A stretch of 64,000 bases of DNA from Mycolicibacterium diernhoferi. Lineage in GTDB: Bacteria > Actinomycetota > Actinomycetes > Mycobacteriales > Mycobacteriaceae. A model generated the notes under the pieces. That model searched no databases. It was not told where the DNA came from and saw only the letters and a list, made by a program, of their open reading frames with translations. Both the position numbers and the translations under genes were made by a program. How positions within the stretch are numbered: position 1 is the first letter of the stretch; each line of letters starts with the position of its first letter. Shown here one piece after another: positions 17,586-25,389 of this stretch. The stretch covers positions 1,798,001 through 1,862,000 of the forward strand of contig NZ_CP080332.1 in the NCBI RefSeq assembly GCF_019456655.1. Direction: 5' to 3'.

Positions 17586-18977
17586 ATGGTCAACGTCGAG
17601 ACAACCAACCCCGCAACAGAACAGCCGCTGGCCGGCTATGCGGCCATGACGGACGCCCAGATCGACGCGGCGGTGAGTCGTGCCGAGCGGGCTTACCGGG
17701 AATGGGCGACATGGACCATCGACCGGCGCGCCACCGTCATCGCTGCTGCCGCGCAACTGCTGCGCCGCGAGATCGAAGAGCTCGCACTGCTCATCACCCG
17801 GGAGATGGGTAAACCCCTTGCCGAGTCGCGGGCCGAGATCAGCAAATGTGCGCTCGGACTGGACTACTACGCCGAGAACGCGTCGCAGCTGCTTGCCGAT
17901 ACCGCCTACGAGACCGCCGCGGACCGGAGTTGGGTGTCCTACGAGCCACTCGGCGTCGTGCTTGCCGTCATGCCGTGGAACTTCCCGCTGTGGCAGGTGT
18001 TCCGGTTTGCGGGCCCGGCGTTGATGGCCGGTAACGCCGCCGTGCTGAAACATTCCCCGAACACCACGGGGGCAGCACTTGCGGCAGAGCGCATCATCGA
18101 GGCGGCCGGCGCCCCAACCGGGCTGCTGACTGCGCTGATCGTGGCCGAGAACGACGTCGCCGATGTCACCGCACGGCTGATCGACGACGACCGCATCGCC
18201 GCGGTCACCTTGACCGGCAGCGAACGCGCCGGTGCAGCCGTCGGCTCGTGCGCAGGACGGTCCATCAAGAAATCGGTGCTGGAGCTCGGCGGATCGGACC
18301 CGTTCATCGTCCTCGCCGACGCCGATATCGACACCGTCGTGGCACAGGCGGTCAAGGCACGTTTCCTCAACGCCGGCCAAAGCTGCATCTCCCCAAAGCG
18401 ATTCATCGTCGATGCGCAGGTTTCCGACGACTTCATCGCCGGGATGCAGCGGGCGGTTTCCGCGCTCACGGTCGGGGATCCGGAGGATCCCGCAACGGAC
18501 ATCGGGCCGATGGCCAGGCGCGATCTCCGCGACCTCGTCACCGAGCAGGTGGCCGAAACACTGCGTGCAGGTGCGAACCTGATCGCCGGCGGTAACCTGG
18601 TGACCGGGCGCCCAGGCTGGTTCTTCCACCCGACTCTCATCGCCGACGTGCGCCCGGGCAGCCCGGCCTACGAGGAGGAAATCTTCGGTCCTGTGGCGGC
18701 GGTTCTGACCTTCGACAGTGAGGACGAAGCAGTGCGTATCGCGAACGCCACTCGATACGGACTGGGAGCCAGCGTCTGGGGTGCAGACGTCGACAAGGCC
18801 GCCCATATCGGACGGCAGGTGGTTTCGGGGGCCTGTTTCATCAACGCCCCGGTCGCCTCGGACGTCCGCATTCCGTTCGGTGGCGCCAAACGCAGTGGGT
18901 TCGGCCGTGAGTTGGCGGACGCCGGAATTCGGGAGTTTGTCAATGCCCGCACGTGGTGGGTCAACAACGACGCATAG
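17586..18977 (+). CDS. Aldehyde dehydrogenase (succinate-semialdehyde dehydrogenase-like)
   Basis: This 463-residue dehydrogenase has E233 in LELGGSDPF and nucleophile C267 in NAGQSCISPKRF. The N-terminus is short and compact, beginning NPATEQPLAGY, as in the Sad/GabD2 branch of succinate-semialdehyde dehydrogenases. The segment PWNFPLWQVFRFAGPAL is also typical of that branch. It follows the dimethylformamidase-like gene by 98 bases on the same strand and probably belongs to the same unit. The likely role is NAD(P)-dependent oxidation of a short-chain aldehyde or semialdehyde; the substrate is not determined. A broken SDR gene follows directly. Confidence 0.9.
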   Translation: MVNVETTNPATEQPLAGYAAMTDAQIDAAVSRAERAYREWATWTIDRRATVIAAAAQLLRREIEELALLITREMGKPLAESRAEISKCALGLDYYAENASQLLADTAYETAADRSWVSYEPLGVVLAVMPWNFPLWQVFRFAGPALMAGNAAVLKHSPNTTGAALAAERIIEAAGAPTGLLTALIVAENDVADVTARLIDDDRIAAVTLTGSERAGAAVGSCAGRSIKKSVLELGGSDPFIVLADADIDTVVAQAVKARFLNAGQSCISPKRFIVDAQVSDDFIAGMQRAVSALTVGDPEDPATDIGPMARRDLRDLVTEQVAETLRAGANLIAGGNLVTGRPGWFFHPTLIADVRPGSPAYEEEIFGPVAAVLTFDSEDEAVRIANATRYGLGASVWGADVDKAAHIGRQVVSGACFINAPVASDVRIPFGGAKRSGFGRELADAGIREFVNARTWWVNNDA

Positions 18978-18998
18978 ACCCGAAAGTCTCGTTGGCCC

Positions 18999-19521
18999 TG
19001 TGCGGTTGACACCCTGTGGACGCCGACCGAGGACTGGGACCGTTCGCTGCGGACCAACCTGAGTTCGGTGTTCTTGGGTAGTGAGCATGCAGTGTTGGCG
19101 ATGCGCGAGCAGGGCAGTGGTGGGTCGATCGTCAACACCGCCTCGGTGGCCGCCTTCACCACGACCGCCGATACTGCCGCGTACGTCGCGAGCAAGTCCG
19201 GCGGCATGGGGCTCACCGTGCGATCGCTCTCACCTATGCGGCGGAGGGGATCCGGTGTAATGCTCTGTGTCCCGGTGACTTCGAGTCGCCGATGTTCGAT
19301 GCCTTCCTGGCAGGCGCGAGCGATCCCGCTACCGCGCGGACGGAGTTCGAGGCGCTGTACCCGACGAAGCGAATCCTCAAGCCGGGCGATGTCGCCAACG
19401 CGGCGGTGTTTCTGGCCTCCGATTGCTGGCGAAAACCTACTGATTCCCGACCAAGTGGACCGCTGCGAGTTCGGGCATCATCACCGGCGACGTGCTGTCG
19501 CAGGTGATGATGCCCGGTGGC
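18999..19521 (+). pseudogene. Remnant of a short-chain dehydrogenase/reductase gene
   Basis: Three frames in succession spell an SDR missing its N-terminal cofactor half. The first frame (about 18999-19230) gives TEDWDRSLRTNLSSVFLGSE, then SIVNTASVAAF and YVASKSGGMGLTV, which are the SDR Asn, Ser and Tyr-Lys regions. The second frame (about 19230-19430) gives AIALTYAAEGIRCNALCPGD and RILKPGDVANAAVFLASD. The third (about 19460-19521) gives SSGIITGDVLSQVMMPGG. There is no Rossmann glycine motif upstream and at least two frameshifts, so no working enzyme is made. The 3' end abuts the stop codon of the convergent PPOX-type gene. Confidence 0.85.
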
Positions 19522-19522
19522 G

Positions 19523-19948
19523 CTACTCCTTGCTGTAGTCGGCCGAGTTCCAGACTTCGGGACGCATCGTGATCAACACCGCTTTGTCGGTGTAGTTCGC
19601 GTCCAGGTATTCCTCCATCTCCTCATCGGAGACGTAGCGGCGGACGATGGGCAGGACGCCCTCGCGAGGGATGTCCTCCCGGATGGATGCGGGTCCGCCG
19701 ACGGAGACGTAGCGGTACGGCGTGGTCTCCTGCTGTACCGCGAGGGAGAACCGGCCGGCGGCGCGGATGAACCGCTCCTTCATCGATCCGAGCTCGGTCC
19801 AGATCTCGATATCGCCGGCCTCATCGACGCGGTACCAGATGGGGACGGTCAGTGGCGGCTTGTTCCCCCGCTCGATGGCGATGATCGCTACATGGTTGTC
19901 GGCCAGGAACTCTGTTCGTTCGGCTGCTGTCATCTTGAGATCTGTCAC
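19523..19948 (-). CDS. PPOX-fold (pyridoxamine 5'-phosphate oxidase-like) protein
   Basis: This 141-residue split-barrel protein contains FLADNHVAIIAIERGNKPP, PIWYRVDEAGDIEIWTELGS and TPYRYVSVGGPA, the pattern of the PPOX-type flavin/F420-binding family common in mycobacteria. I chose the GTG at 19948, with AGGAG five bases upstream; a longer frame reads back into the enolase-like gene. It is last in a minus-strand operon after the enolase-like gene (31-base gap). Family members use FMN or F420 for reductions, or bind haem or biliverdin. The specific reaction is unknown. Confidence 0.82.
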   Translation of the reverse strand: MTDLKMTAAERTEFLADNHVAIIAIERGNKPPLTVPIWYRVDEAGDIEIWTELGSMKERFIRAAGRFSLAVQQETTPYRYVSVGGPASIREDIPREGVLPIVRRYVSDEEMEEYLDANYTDKAVLITMRPEVWNSADYSKE

Positions 19949-19979
19949 GGTCACTCCTATTGGTTGGGGCTGCGGCTTG

Positions 19980-21257
19980 CTAGAACTTGACGATGGCGGG
20001 CACGTCGGCGAGAACACACCCAGGTGTCGAGTCGGCCACCCGCAGGAGAAAGTTGAGCTTCTCGATGCGTTCGCCCGAGCGGGGTGCGCCGTTCTTCTGA
20101 AATGGCACCGACAGACCCACCGACAGGTCCATGACGACATCGTCGATGACACCACCGGAGCGACCGGAGGGAATGGTGAACAGATCGTGGGCGACTGCGT
20201 AGCGGTAGCAGTCCAGCGCTTCGGTGATCGTGCCGACCTGGTTGGGTTTGAGGATGAACCCGCCCACCGCGGAGGATTCCACTGCGCGCTGCAGTCGGTC
20301 CCGGTTGGTGACGACCAGATCGTCCCCGAGGATGATCGACTTGTCGATTTGCGCCACGGCCTTCGGGTACCCGGCCCAGTCGTCTTCGTCGAGCAGATCC
20401 TCGATGAAGACGAACGGGAACTCGTCGCTGAGTTCGCGGACGTAGTCGATCAGATCGTCGGATGTGACGCGGTCGCCGTTGAGTTCGTAGCTGCCGGTGG
20501 CGGCGTCGAACATTTCGCTGGATGCACAGTCGAGGGCGAAAGCCATCGTCTCGGCGACACCGGCGCGCTCCACGGCGGTCATCAACAGTTTCAGCACTTC
20601 CCGCGGGTCCGAGGACGGGCTGGCAAAACCGTATGACGAGGCCACCTGCGGTTTGCGTCCCAGATATTCGGTGAGAACCTCTTCGAGCACGCCGAACAGT
20701 TTCACGCTCTTTTCGACGGCATCCTGAATCGAGCAGGCCTTGTAGGGCATGACGATGAACTCGTTGAACGGTTGCACGACATCGCCGTACCGTCCGCCAT
20801 TGATCATGTTGAAGCTCGGCACTGGGACCTGGCTTACGGGTCCAGGGCCGAAATGCTCGGCGATCCACGAGTAGGTGGGCAGACCGGCGGCGGTGGACGC
20901 CGCGCGTAGCAGGGCTATGGACGTCGAGTAGATGGCGTTACCACCGAGGCGGCTCTTGTTGGGAGTGCCGTCGAGGTCGATCATCAACCGGTCGTTGGCT
21001 TCGAGGTCCAGCTGCGTGCCGACCAGAGCCGGTGCGATCTCGTTGTTCACCGCGTCGACAGCCCTGTGGACGCTCAAACCGTTGTACTCCGTGGGGTCGC
21101 CGTCACGCAGGATGAACGCCTCATGCGCTCCGACGGAGCTGCCCGTCGGAGCGGCGCCCCGGCCGACGTAGCCGTTGTCCGTGGTGATCTCGACTTCGAC
21201 CAACGGTCTTGTCTTGCAATCGAGTAGCTGGCGTGCAGTCACTGATGTGATCTTCAT
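19980..21257 (-). CDS. Enolase-family protein lacking several canonical catalytic residues
   Basis: This 425-residue protein is clearly homologous to glycolytic enolase over its full length. It retains the metal ligands D243, E286 and D312, the lysine K337 (ILKPNQ, the usual C2-proton base), K388 and E166. Three positions that are near-invariant in true enolases are changed. The His159 equivalent in NGGxHA is Y157 (NGGRYG), Glu211 of DEGGFAP is S208 (SSYGFA), and His373 of SHRSG is G365 (SGRSG). The metal- and carboxylate-binding frame is thus kept while the water-elimination side is altered. It sits between a glycerate-kinase-like gene (23-base gap) and a PPOX-type gene, outside any glycolytic context. 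A variant reaction on a phosphorylated or carboxylated substrate is likely; it should not be labelled eno. Confidence 0.88.
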   Translation of the reverse strand: MKITSVTARQLLDCKTRPLVEVEITTDNGYVGRGAAPTGSSVGAHEAFILRDGDPTEYNGLSVHRAVDAVNNEIAPALVGTQLDLEANDRLMIDLDGTPNKSRLGGNAIYSTSIALLRAASTAAGLPTYSWIAEHFGPGPVSQVPVPSFNMINGGRYGDVVQPFNEFIVMPYKACSIQDAVEKSVKLFGVLEEVLTEYLGRKPQVASSYGFASPSSDPREVLKLLMTAVERAGVAETMAFALDCASSEMFDAATGSYELNGDRVTSDDLIDYVRELSDEFPFVFIEDLLDEDDWAGYPKAVAQIDKSIILGDDLVVTNRDRLQRAVESSAVGGFILKPNQVGTITEALDCYRYAVAHDLFTIPSGRSGGVIDDVVMDLSVGLSVPFQKNGAPRSGERIEKLNFLLRVADSTPGCVLADVPAIVKF

Positions 21258-21280
21258 GATGTCTTTCGGATCGGGGCTTG

Positions 21281-22684
21281 TCAGGCCGGTCGCGCGGGGA
21301 TGTAGAGAATGTTCAGGTCACACAGGTTCGTCCCGGTGTTGCCGGTGAAGACGGCGTCCCCGATTGCCGACAGTGCTTCGTGGGTGGCGTGGGTACGTAG
21401 TGCCTCGTGCAGGTTCACACCGCATTGATCGGCTCGGGCCAGGCTGGTCGAGTCACACAGCCCGCCGGCCGCCGTGGTGGTGCCGTCGGTGCCCTCTGAG
21501 TCGAGAGAGATCATGGCTGCGCCGTGGGTTTTGGCTGCAGTCAGGGCAAAGCCGGTGACCAGTTCATGACCAGGTCCACCATGACCACCGATGATGCTGT
21601 TGTCCGGGATGTGGGTGGTGGTCTCCCCGGCGGCGATCAGCACGCACGGTGGTGCGACGGGGTTTCCGCTTGCCTGAGCCTCGCGGGCAATCGAAGCGAA
21701 GAACGTTCCGGCGTCGCTGCTCTCACCTTCCAGAAAAGAGCTCACGATCATCGCCGGCAGGCCCATCTGTTCGGCGACCTCCTTGGCATAGAGGCAGGAG
21801 TCGGGAAGGGTGTTGAGTAGGAAGTATGTGTTGTCCGGGAAGGCCTTCGGTGTCTCGTCTTCCTCGCCCGCAGACTCGAGGTAGTCGACGATCGATCGGG
21901 GCAGTCGGTCGGCGAGGTCGTAGTTTGCGATGACGGCCCGCGCATCGGCGAGGGTGGTCTTGTCCGGGCCGATCGGTGTGGATGCATAGTCGGCGTAGGG
22001 CCGGGTGATGTCCCCGGAAGGCGGATTGCCCACTGCATCGGAGATGCCGAAGCCGATGAGTTCAGCGCCCGATCGGGCGATGCGCTGGGCGAGGCGGCCG
22101 CCGTTGGTCTGGGAGATGTGTCGGCGGATGGCGTTGATCTCGTAGATGCCGGCGCCGCTCTTGAGCAGAACGTCGGTGGCGTCCATCTCATCCTGAAGGG
22201 TGATTCCGTCGATGGGACAGCTCATCAGCGCTGACGAGCCGCCGGAGATGACGGCGATGAACAGGTCCTCGGGACCAGCCTGATCGGCGAGGGACAGGAT
22301 CTCCAGGGCCGCCCGGTGGCCGGTCTCATCCGGAATCGGATGCCCGCCGACGTGGACCTCTGTGCGGTGGAACCGGTCACTGTCTTCCGCGATCTTGACG
22401 ATCGCGATCCCGCGAGTGAGGCGGTCACCGAGGATCTCGTCAATGGCCATTGCCATGTGGTTGCAGGCCTTGCCGGCACCGACCAGGTAGACGTTGCGTT
22501 TGCTCGACAGGTCCCATTTGCGGGTACCGATGGTCAGAATGTCACCGTCGAGGCGGGTGATCGCCTTGATCCGGTGGTACGCGTCCAGCCGGGTCAGCAC
22601 CCGATCGGCGATGGTCAGCACGACCGACCGGGATTCGCTGTCGCCCAGGCGGATGAGGTCGTCGTAGTTCTTTATCTTGTTCAC
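21281..22684 (-). CDS. Glycerate 2-kinase-like protein (GckA/TtuD, MOFRL family)
   Basis: This 467-residue protein belongs to the GckA/TtuD class of glycerate kinases. The N-terminal DUF4147 domain includes YLVGAGKACNHMAMAI and FIAVISGGSSALMSCP. The C-terminal MOFRL domain includes IAAGETTTHI, GGPGHELVTGFAL and SLDSEGTDGTTTAAGG. Known members phosphorylate D-glycerate at C2, giving 2-phosphoglycerate, the natural enolase substrate. Its pairing with an enolase homologue is therefore suggestive. GTG 22684 was chosen (GGAG upstream), since longer frames run into the preceding gene. It is the second gene of a four-gene operon. The acceptor could be glycerate or a related hydroxy acid. Confidence 0.88.
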   Translation of the reverse strand: MNKIKNYDDLIRLGDSESRSVVLTIADRVLTRLDAYHRIKAITRLDGDILTIGTRKWDLSSKRNVYLVGAGKACNHMAMAIDEILGDRLTRGIAIVKIAEDSDRFHRTEVHVGGHPIPDETGHRAALEILSLADQAGPEDLFIAVISGGSSALMSCPIDGITLQDEMDATDVLLKSGAGIYEINAIRRHISQTNGGRLAQRIARSGAELIGFGISDAVGNPPSGDITRPYADYASTPIGPDKTTLADARAVIANYDLADRLPRSIVDYLESAGEEDETPKAFPDNTYFLLNTLPDSCLYAKEVAEQMGLPAMIVSSFLEGESSDAGTFFASIAREAQASGNPVAPPCVLIAAGETTTHIPDNSIIGGHGGPGHELVTGFALTAAKTHGAAMISLDSEGTDGTTTAAGGLCDSTSLARADQCGVNLHEALRTHATHEALSAIGDAVFTGNTGTNLCDLNILYIPARPA

Positions 22685-22712
22685 TTCTTGGTCTCCGAAA
22701 GGTGATTGGCGG

Positions 22713-23834
22713 CTATTCCGCGTACGGTGTGTCCCACAACGCGAGGGGCGTGCCGAGGCCCTTGTCCTGGGCCGTGCGGTAAATCTCGTAGCCCCACGCG
22801 AGGTCGAAAACGGACATTCCGCAGGCGACGAAGACGGTGCGCCGGGCCCCGGTGTCAGCACGCTGGGCGGGTGCCTGCAGTACCGTGCCGAGGTCGGTGA
22901 AGTCCTTGAGCGCCGGCAGCCTTCCGTCATCGATGAGTCGATAGAGCGGACCGCCGATGACGCCGTCATAAGCGGCCTGTTTGTCGGGGGAGGCGACGGC
23001 CTCGTCCACGTAGGCCTCGTGCAAGGCAACGTGATCGAGCACCACGCGGTTCTCCAGCCAAAACGCATCGTCTGCCGAGATCGGCCCGGAGATCAGGACT
23101 GTCGCCTCGGGGTGCAGCCAGTCATTCTGGACGACAAGAGGTTTCACGCGTGACGCGGCCACCGTGACAACCTCGGCGCCGGACAGGGCCGTCTGCAGGT
23201 CGTTCTCGACGATGGCGTCGACGCCCAGGGTCTGGCGGGCCCAGTCGGCCAGCTTCTCGGCGGCGGCCTCGAAGATGTCGTAGAAGTACACCCGCTTGAG
23301 GTGCGGAAGCTGAGTTGCAATCGCCTTGAGGCAGGCCTTGTTGATCGGGCCACACCCGAGCACGGCAACCGAACCCGCAGTGGCGCTGGCCAGGTGGCGT
23401 GTTGCAACTGCCGGGACGGCGCCGGTGCGTGCGGAACTCAGCAGGTTCGCCGACATCAGGCACAGCGGCTCGCCGGTCTCCTTGTCATTGAGCATCAGCG
23501 TCAGGACCGACCGTGGTAGCCCTTTGGCGGTGTTGGCGTGGTTGGAGCCGTACCACTTGTTGCCGCAGACGTCGAACCGTCCGCCCAGGTAGCCGGGCAT
23601 GGCGACAAAGCGTCGGTCCGGTCCGGCGACGGGCATGTTCGGGAAGGGGCTGGACTTCGGGAAGACGACGCCCATGCCGTGGCTGTTGTGGTTGGGCCCA
23701 CCCATCAGGTAGTCGCCCTGCGCGAGTAGCCCGAACACCTCTTCGCACACGTCGACGCAGCGGCCGGCGTCTAGTACGCCGGCGTCGATGCAGTCCGGTT
23801 CGGACAGGAAGAGGAAATCTTTGCGTGCACTCAT
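22713..23834 (-). CDS. Ornithine cyclodeaminase/mu-crystallin family protein (tyramine oxidase subunit B-like)
   Basis: The 373-residue protein starts at an ATG with AGGAG five bases upstream. Segments such as FLSEPDCIDAGV, GPNHNSHGMGVVFP, MPGYLGGRFDVCGNKWYGSN and LMSANLLSSARTGAV match the ornithine cyclodeaminase family. In particular they match the branch annotated as tyramine oxidase subunit B, whose real activity is poorly defined. The nucleotide-binding motif reads VAVLGCGPINKAC, so the last glycine of GxGxxG is replaced. Family members reduce imines or deaminate amino acids with NAD(P). It is the first gene of the LysR-flanked operon, with a 28-base gap to the kinase-like gene. Confidence 0.82.
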   Translation of the reverse strand: MSARKDFLFLSEPDCIDAGVLDAGRCVDVCEEVFGLLAQGDYLMGGPNHNSHGMGVVFPKSSPFPNMPVAGPDRRFVAMPGYLGGRFDVCGNKWYGSNHANTAKGLPRSVLTLMLNDKETGEPLCLMSANLLSSARTGAVPAVATRHLASATAGSVAVLGCGPINKACLKAIATQLPHLKRVYFYDIFEAAAEKLADWARQTLGVDAIVENDLQTALSGAEVVTVAASRVKPLVVQNDWLHPEATVLISGPISADDAFWLENRVVLDHVALHEAYVDEAVASPDKQAAYDGVIGGPLYRLIDDGRLPALKDFTDLGTVLQAPAQRADTGARRTVFVACGMSVFDLAWGYEIYRTAQDKGLGTPLALWDTPYAE

Positions 23835-23932
23835 GGGGACTCCTGCAAAGGCTCGGCGTAGCCGGAAAGGGTTGGGTGGCCGGGAATTTCGAGACAAAAT
23901 GGGCGCCTCGAACTCGACACGCCTACTTTGGC

Positions 23933-23984
23933 ACCGGTTGATCAATCGGTCCAGCGATAGATTTCGGCGTATAATCATCGATTA
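23933..23984. promoter_or_regulatory. Candidate LysR operator in divergent promoter
   Basis: TAATCATCGATTA (23972-23984) is a perfect T-N11-A palindrome, the classic LysR recognition form. It lies 23 bases before the LysR start. A second 18-bp near-palindrome with TTGATCAA at its core lies at 23933-23950. Both sit in the 172-base space between the LysR gene and the operon starting at 23834. Confidence 0.65.
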
Positions 23985-24006
23985 CTTCGAATGATTGGAA
24001 CCGGCC

Positions 24007-24939
24007 GTGCTGAACTTGCACCGAATGCGCCTCTTGGTCGAACTCAGCCGGCGCGGCACCTTGGCGAGGGTGGCGCAGGCGTTGTCGTTCAGTACCTCGA
24101 CGGTCAGCCAGCAGTTGAGCCAGCTCGAGAAGGAGGCGGGCGCGCAGCTCATCGAGCCGGTGGGCCGAGGAGTGCGGTTGACCGTGGCCGGCGAAATCCT
24201 GGTCGAGCACGCCGAGGTGATCCTGCGCCAGATCGACCGGGCCGAGGCGGCCCTGGCGGCCACCCGATCGGAGATCGTCGGTGTCGCCAAAGTGGCCACT
24301 TTCCAGACGGCCGCAATCTCGCTGCTCCCGGATGTGTTGCACATCATGGGGGAGCGGCATCCCGGACTCACGATCTATCTTTCCGAGATCCAGCCGGATT
24401 CAGGCACCGCGGCACTGCTGGCGCGCGAGTTCGACCTCGTGCTCGGTGAGCAGTACCCAGGTCATGAGTCGCCGCCGGACGCCGGCATCGACCGACGTCC
24501 GCTACTGAGTGATGCTTTGCGTCTCTATGTGAGTCCGCGACTGCGAGGAGTTACGACACGATTGGACTTGGCGCACTTCGCGGATCTGCCGTGGGTTCTG
24601 GAACCGAAGGGAAAGCCGGCTCGCATCTGGGCAGAATCCGCCTGCAAAGCGGCAGGTTTCGAGCCGAACGTGCGTTACGAATCGGCTGATCTGTTGGTAC
24701 ACGCGAGACTGGCGGAGACCGGCCATGCGGTCGCGGTTCTGCCCGACCTGGTCTGGGAGACGCGCCGACCCGAGGCCGAACTCGTCGATCTACCGGGCCG
24801 GCCAGACCGCCAGGTGTATACCGCGGTACGTACGGGTGCAGAGACGCGCCCGGTACTGGTGGAGTTGCGGAGCGTCCTGGCGGCAGTCGCCAGCCGGCAT
24901 ATGTCGTCGGACACCTCGGCGACGGCGAATGGGCGGTGA
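24007..24939 (+). CDS. LysR-family transcriptional regulator
   Basis: The 310-residue protein starts at GTG 24007, giving MLNLHRMRLLVELSRRGTLA, the common N-terminus of this LysR subgroup; TTG 23995 would add four residues. The helix-turn-helix includes LARVAQALSFSTSTVSQQLS (about 20-39), and the rest is an effector-binding domain. It is divergently placed from the ornithine-cyclodeaminase/kinase/enolase-like operon. A T-N11-A box lies between them, so it very probably regulates that operon. The inducer is unknown. Confidence 0.92.
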   Translation: MLNLHRMRLLVELSRRGTLARVAQALSFSTSTVSQQLSQLEKEAGAQLIEPVGRGVRLTVAGEILVEHAEVILRQIDRAEAALAATRSEIVGVAKVATFQTAAISLLPDVLHIMGERHPGLTIYLSEIQPDSGTAALLAREFDLVLGEQYPGHESPPDAGIDRRPLLSDALRLYVSPRLRGVTTRLDLAHFADLPWVLEPKGKPARIWAESACKAAGFEPNVRYESADLLVHARLAETGHAVAVLPDLVWETRRPEAELVDLPGRPDRQVYTAVRTGAETRPVLVELRSVLAAVASRHMSSDTSATANGR

Positions 24940-25389
24940 AGTGTGACCCGAGGTCTTGGCACCCGCATCTGGACAGTCGGGCACTTTACGTTCTGTCCGC
25001 CATGGCACGGACGCATGTGACAGTTTGCCGATATGGCTCGTGTTCCAGGGCGCAGCACTCTTGTTCGGCACGAGGCGACCTGCCGGCCAGCAGGGGCCGT
25101 GCACGAGAACTGAACCCGGTACCGATCTGAGTCGCGGGGGAGCGGTATGTCGAGTAACAGGTGGGCCAATCTGTCCGTCGACTACATGGCGCGGGATTCG
25201 TTGCGCTCACCGTCGCAACCGTGGTGTTGTGTGCGATCTCGCCGCTGTTCATCAAGAAATCCTCGACCGCTGCTGGGAGCACTGTGGTACCGGACAGCCA
25301 GCCGTGACAAGGTGCAGCCCGGATGCGTGGCTCAGTTGTGGGGAAGTATCGGCGCGCGCACGTAGAGACGTGTTGCATCACATATCGCA
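24940..25389. other. Intergenic region with a gene remnant
   Basis: These 450 bases lie between the LysR gene and the convergent PucR gene. Apart from the MFS tail listed separately (25182-25307), no frame resembles a known protein. Several short frames lack conserved motifs. Confidence 0.5.
25182..25307 (+). pseudogene. 3' remnant of an MFS transporter gene
   Basis: A 41-residue open stretch ending at TGA 25305-25307 reads GAGFVALTVATVVLCAISPL and then FIKKS. This matches the final membrane segment and tail of the intact transporter at 1927-3207 (VGFYSLTVATFILCAIAPLF). A VDY in the adjacent frame (25177-25185) may be the DY that precedes this point in the intact gene. Nothing further upstream matches, so it is a decayed end. 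Confidence 0.75.
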
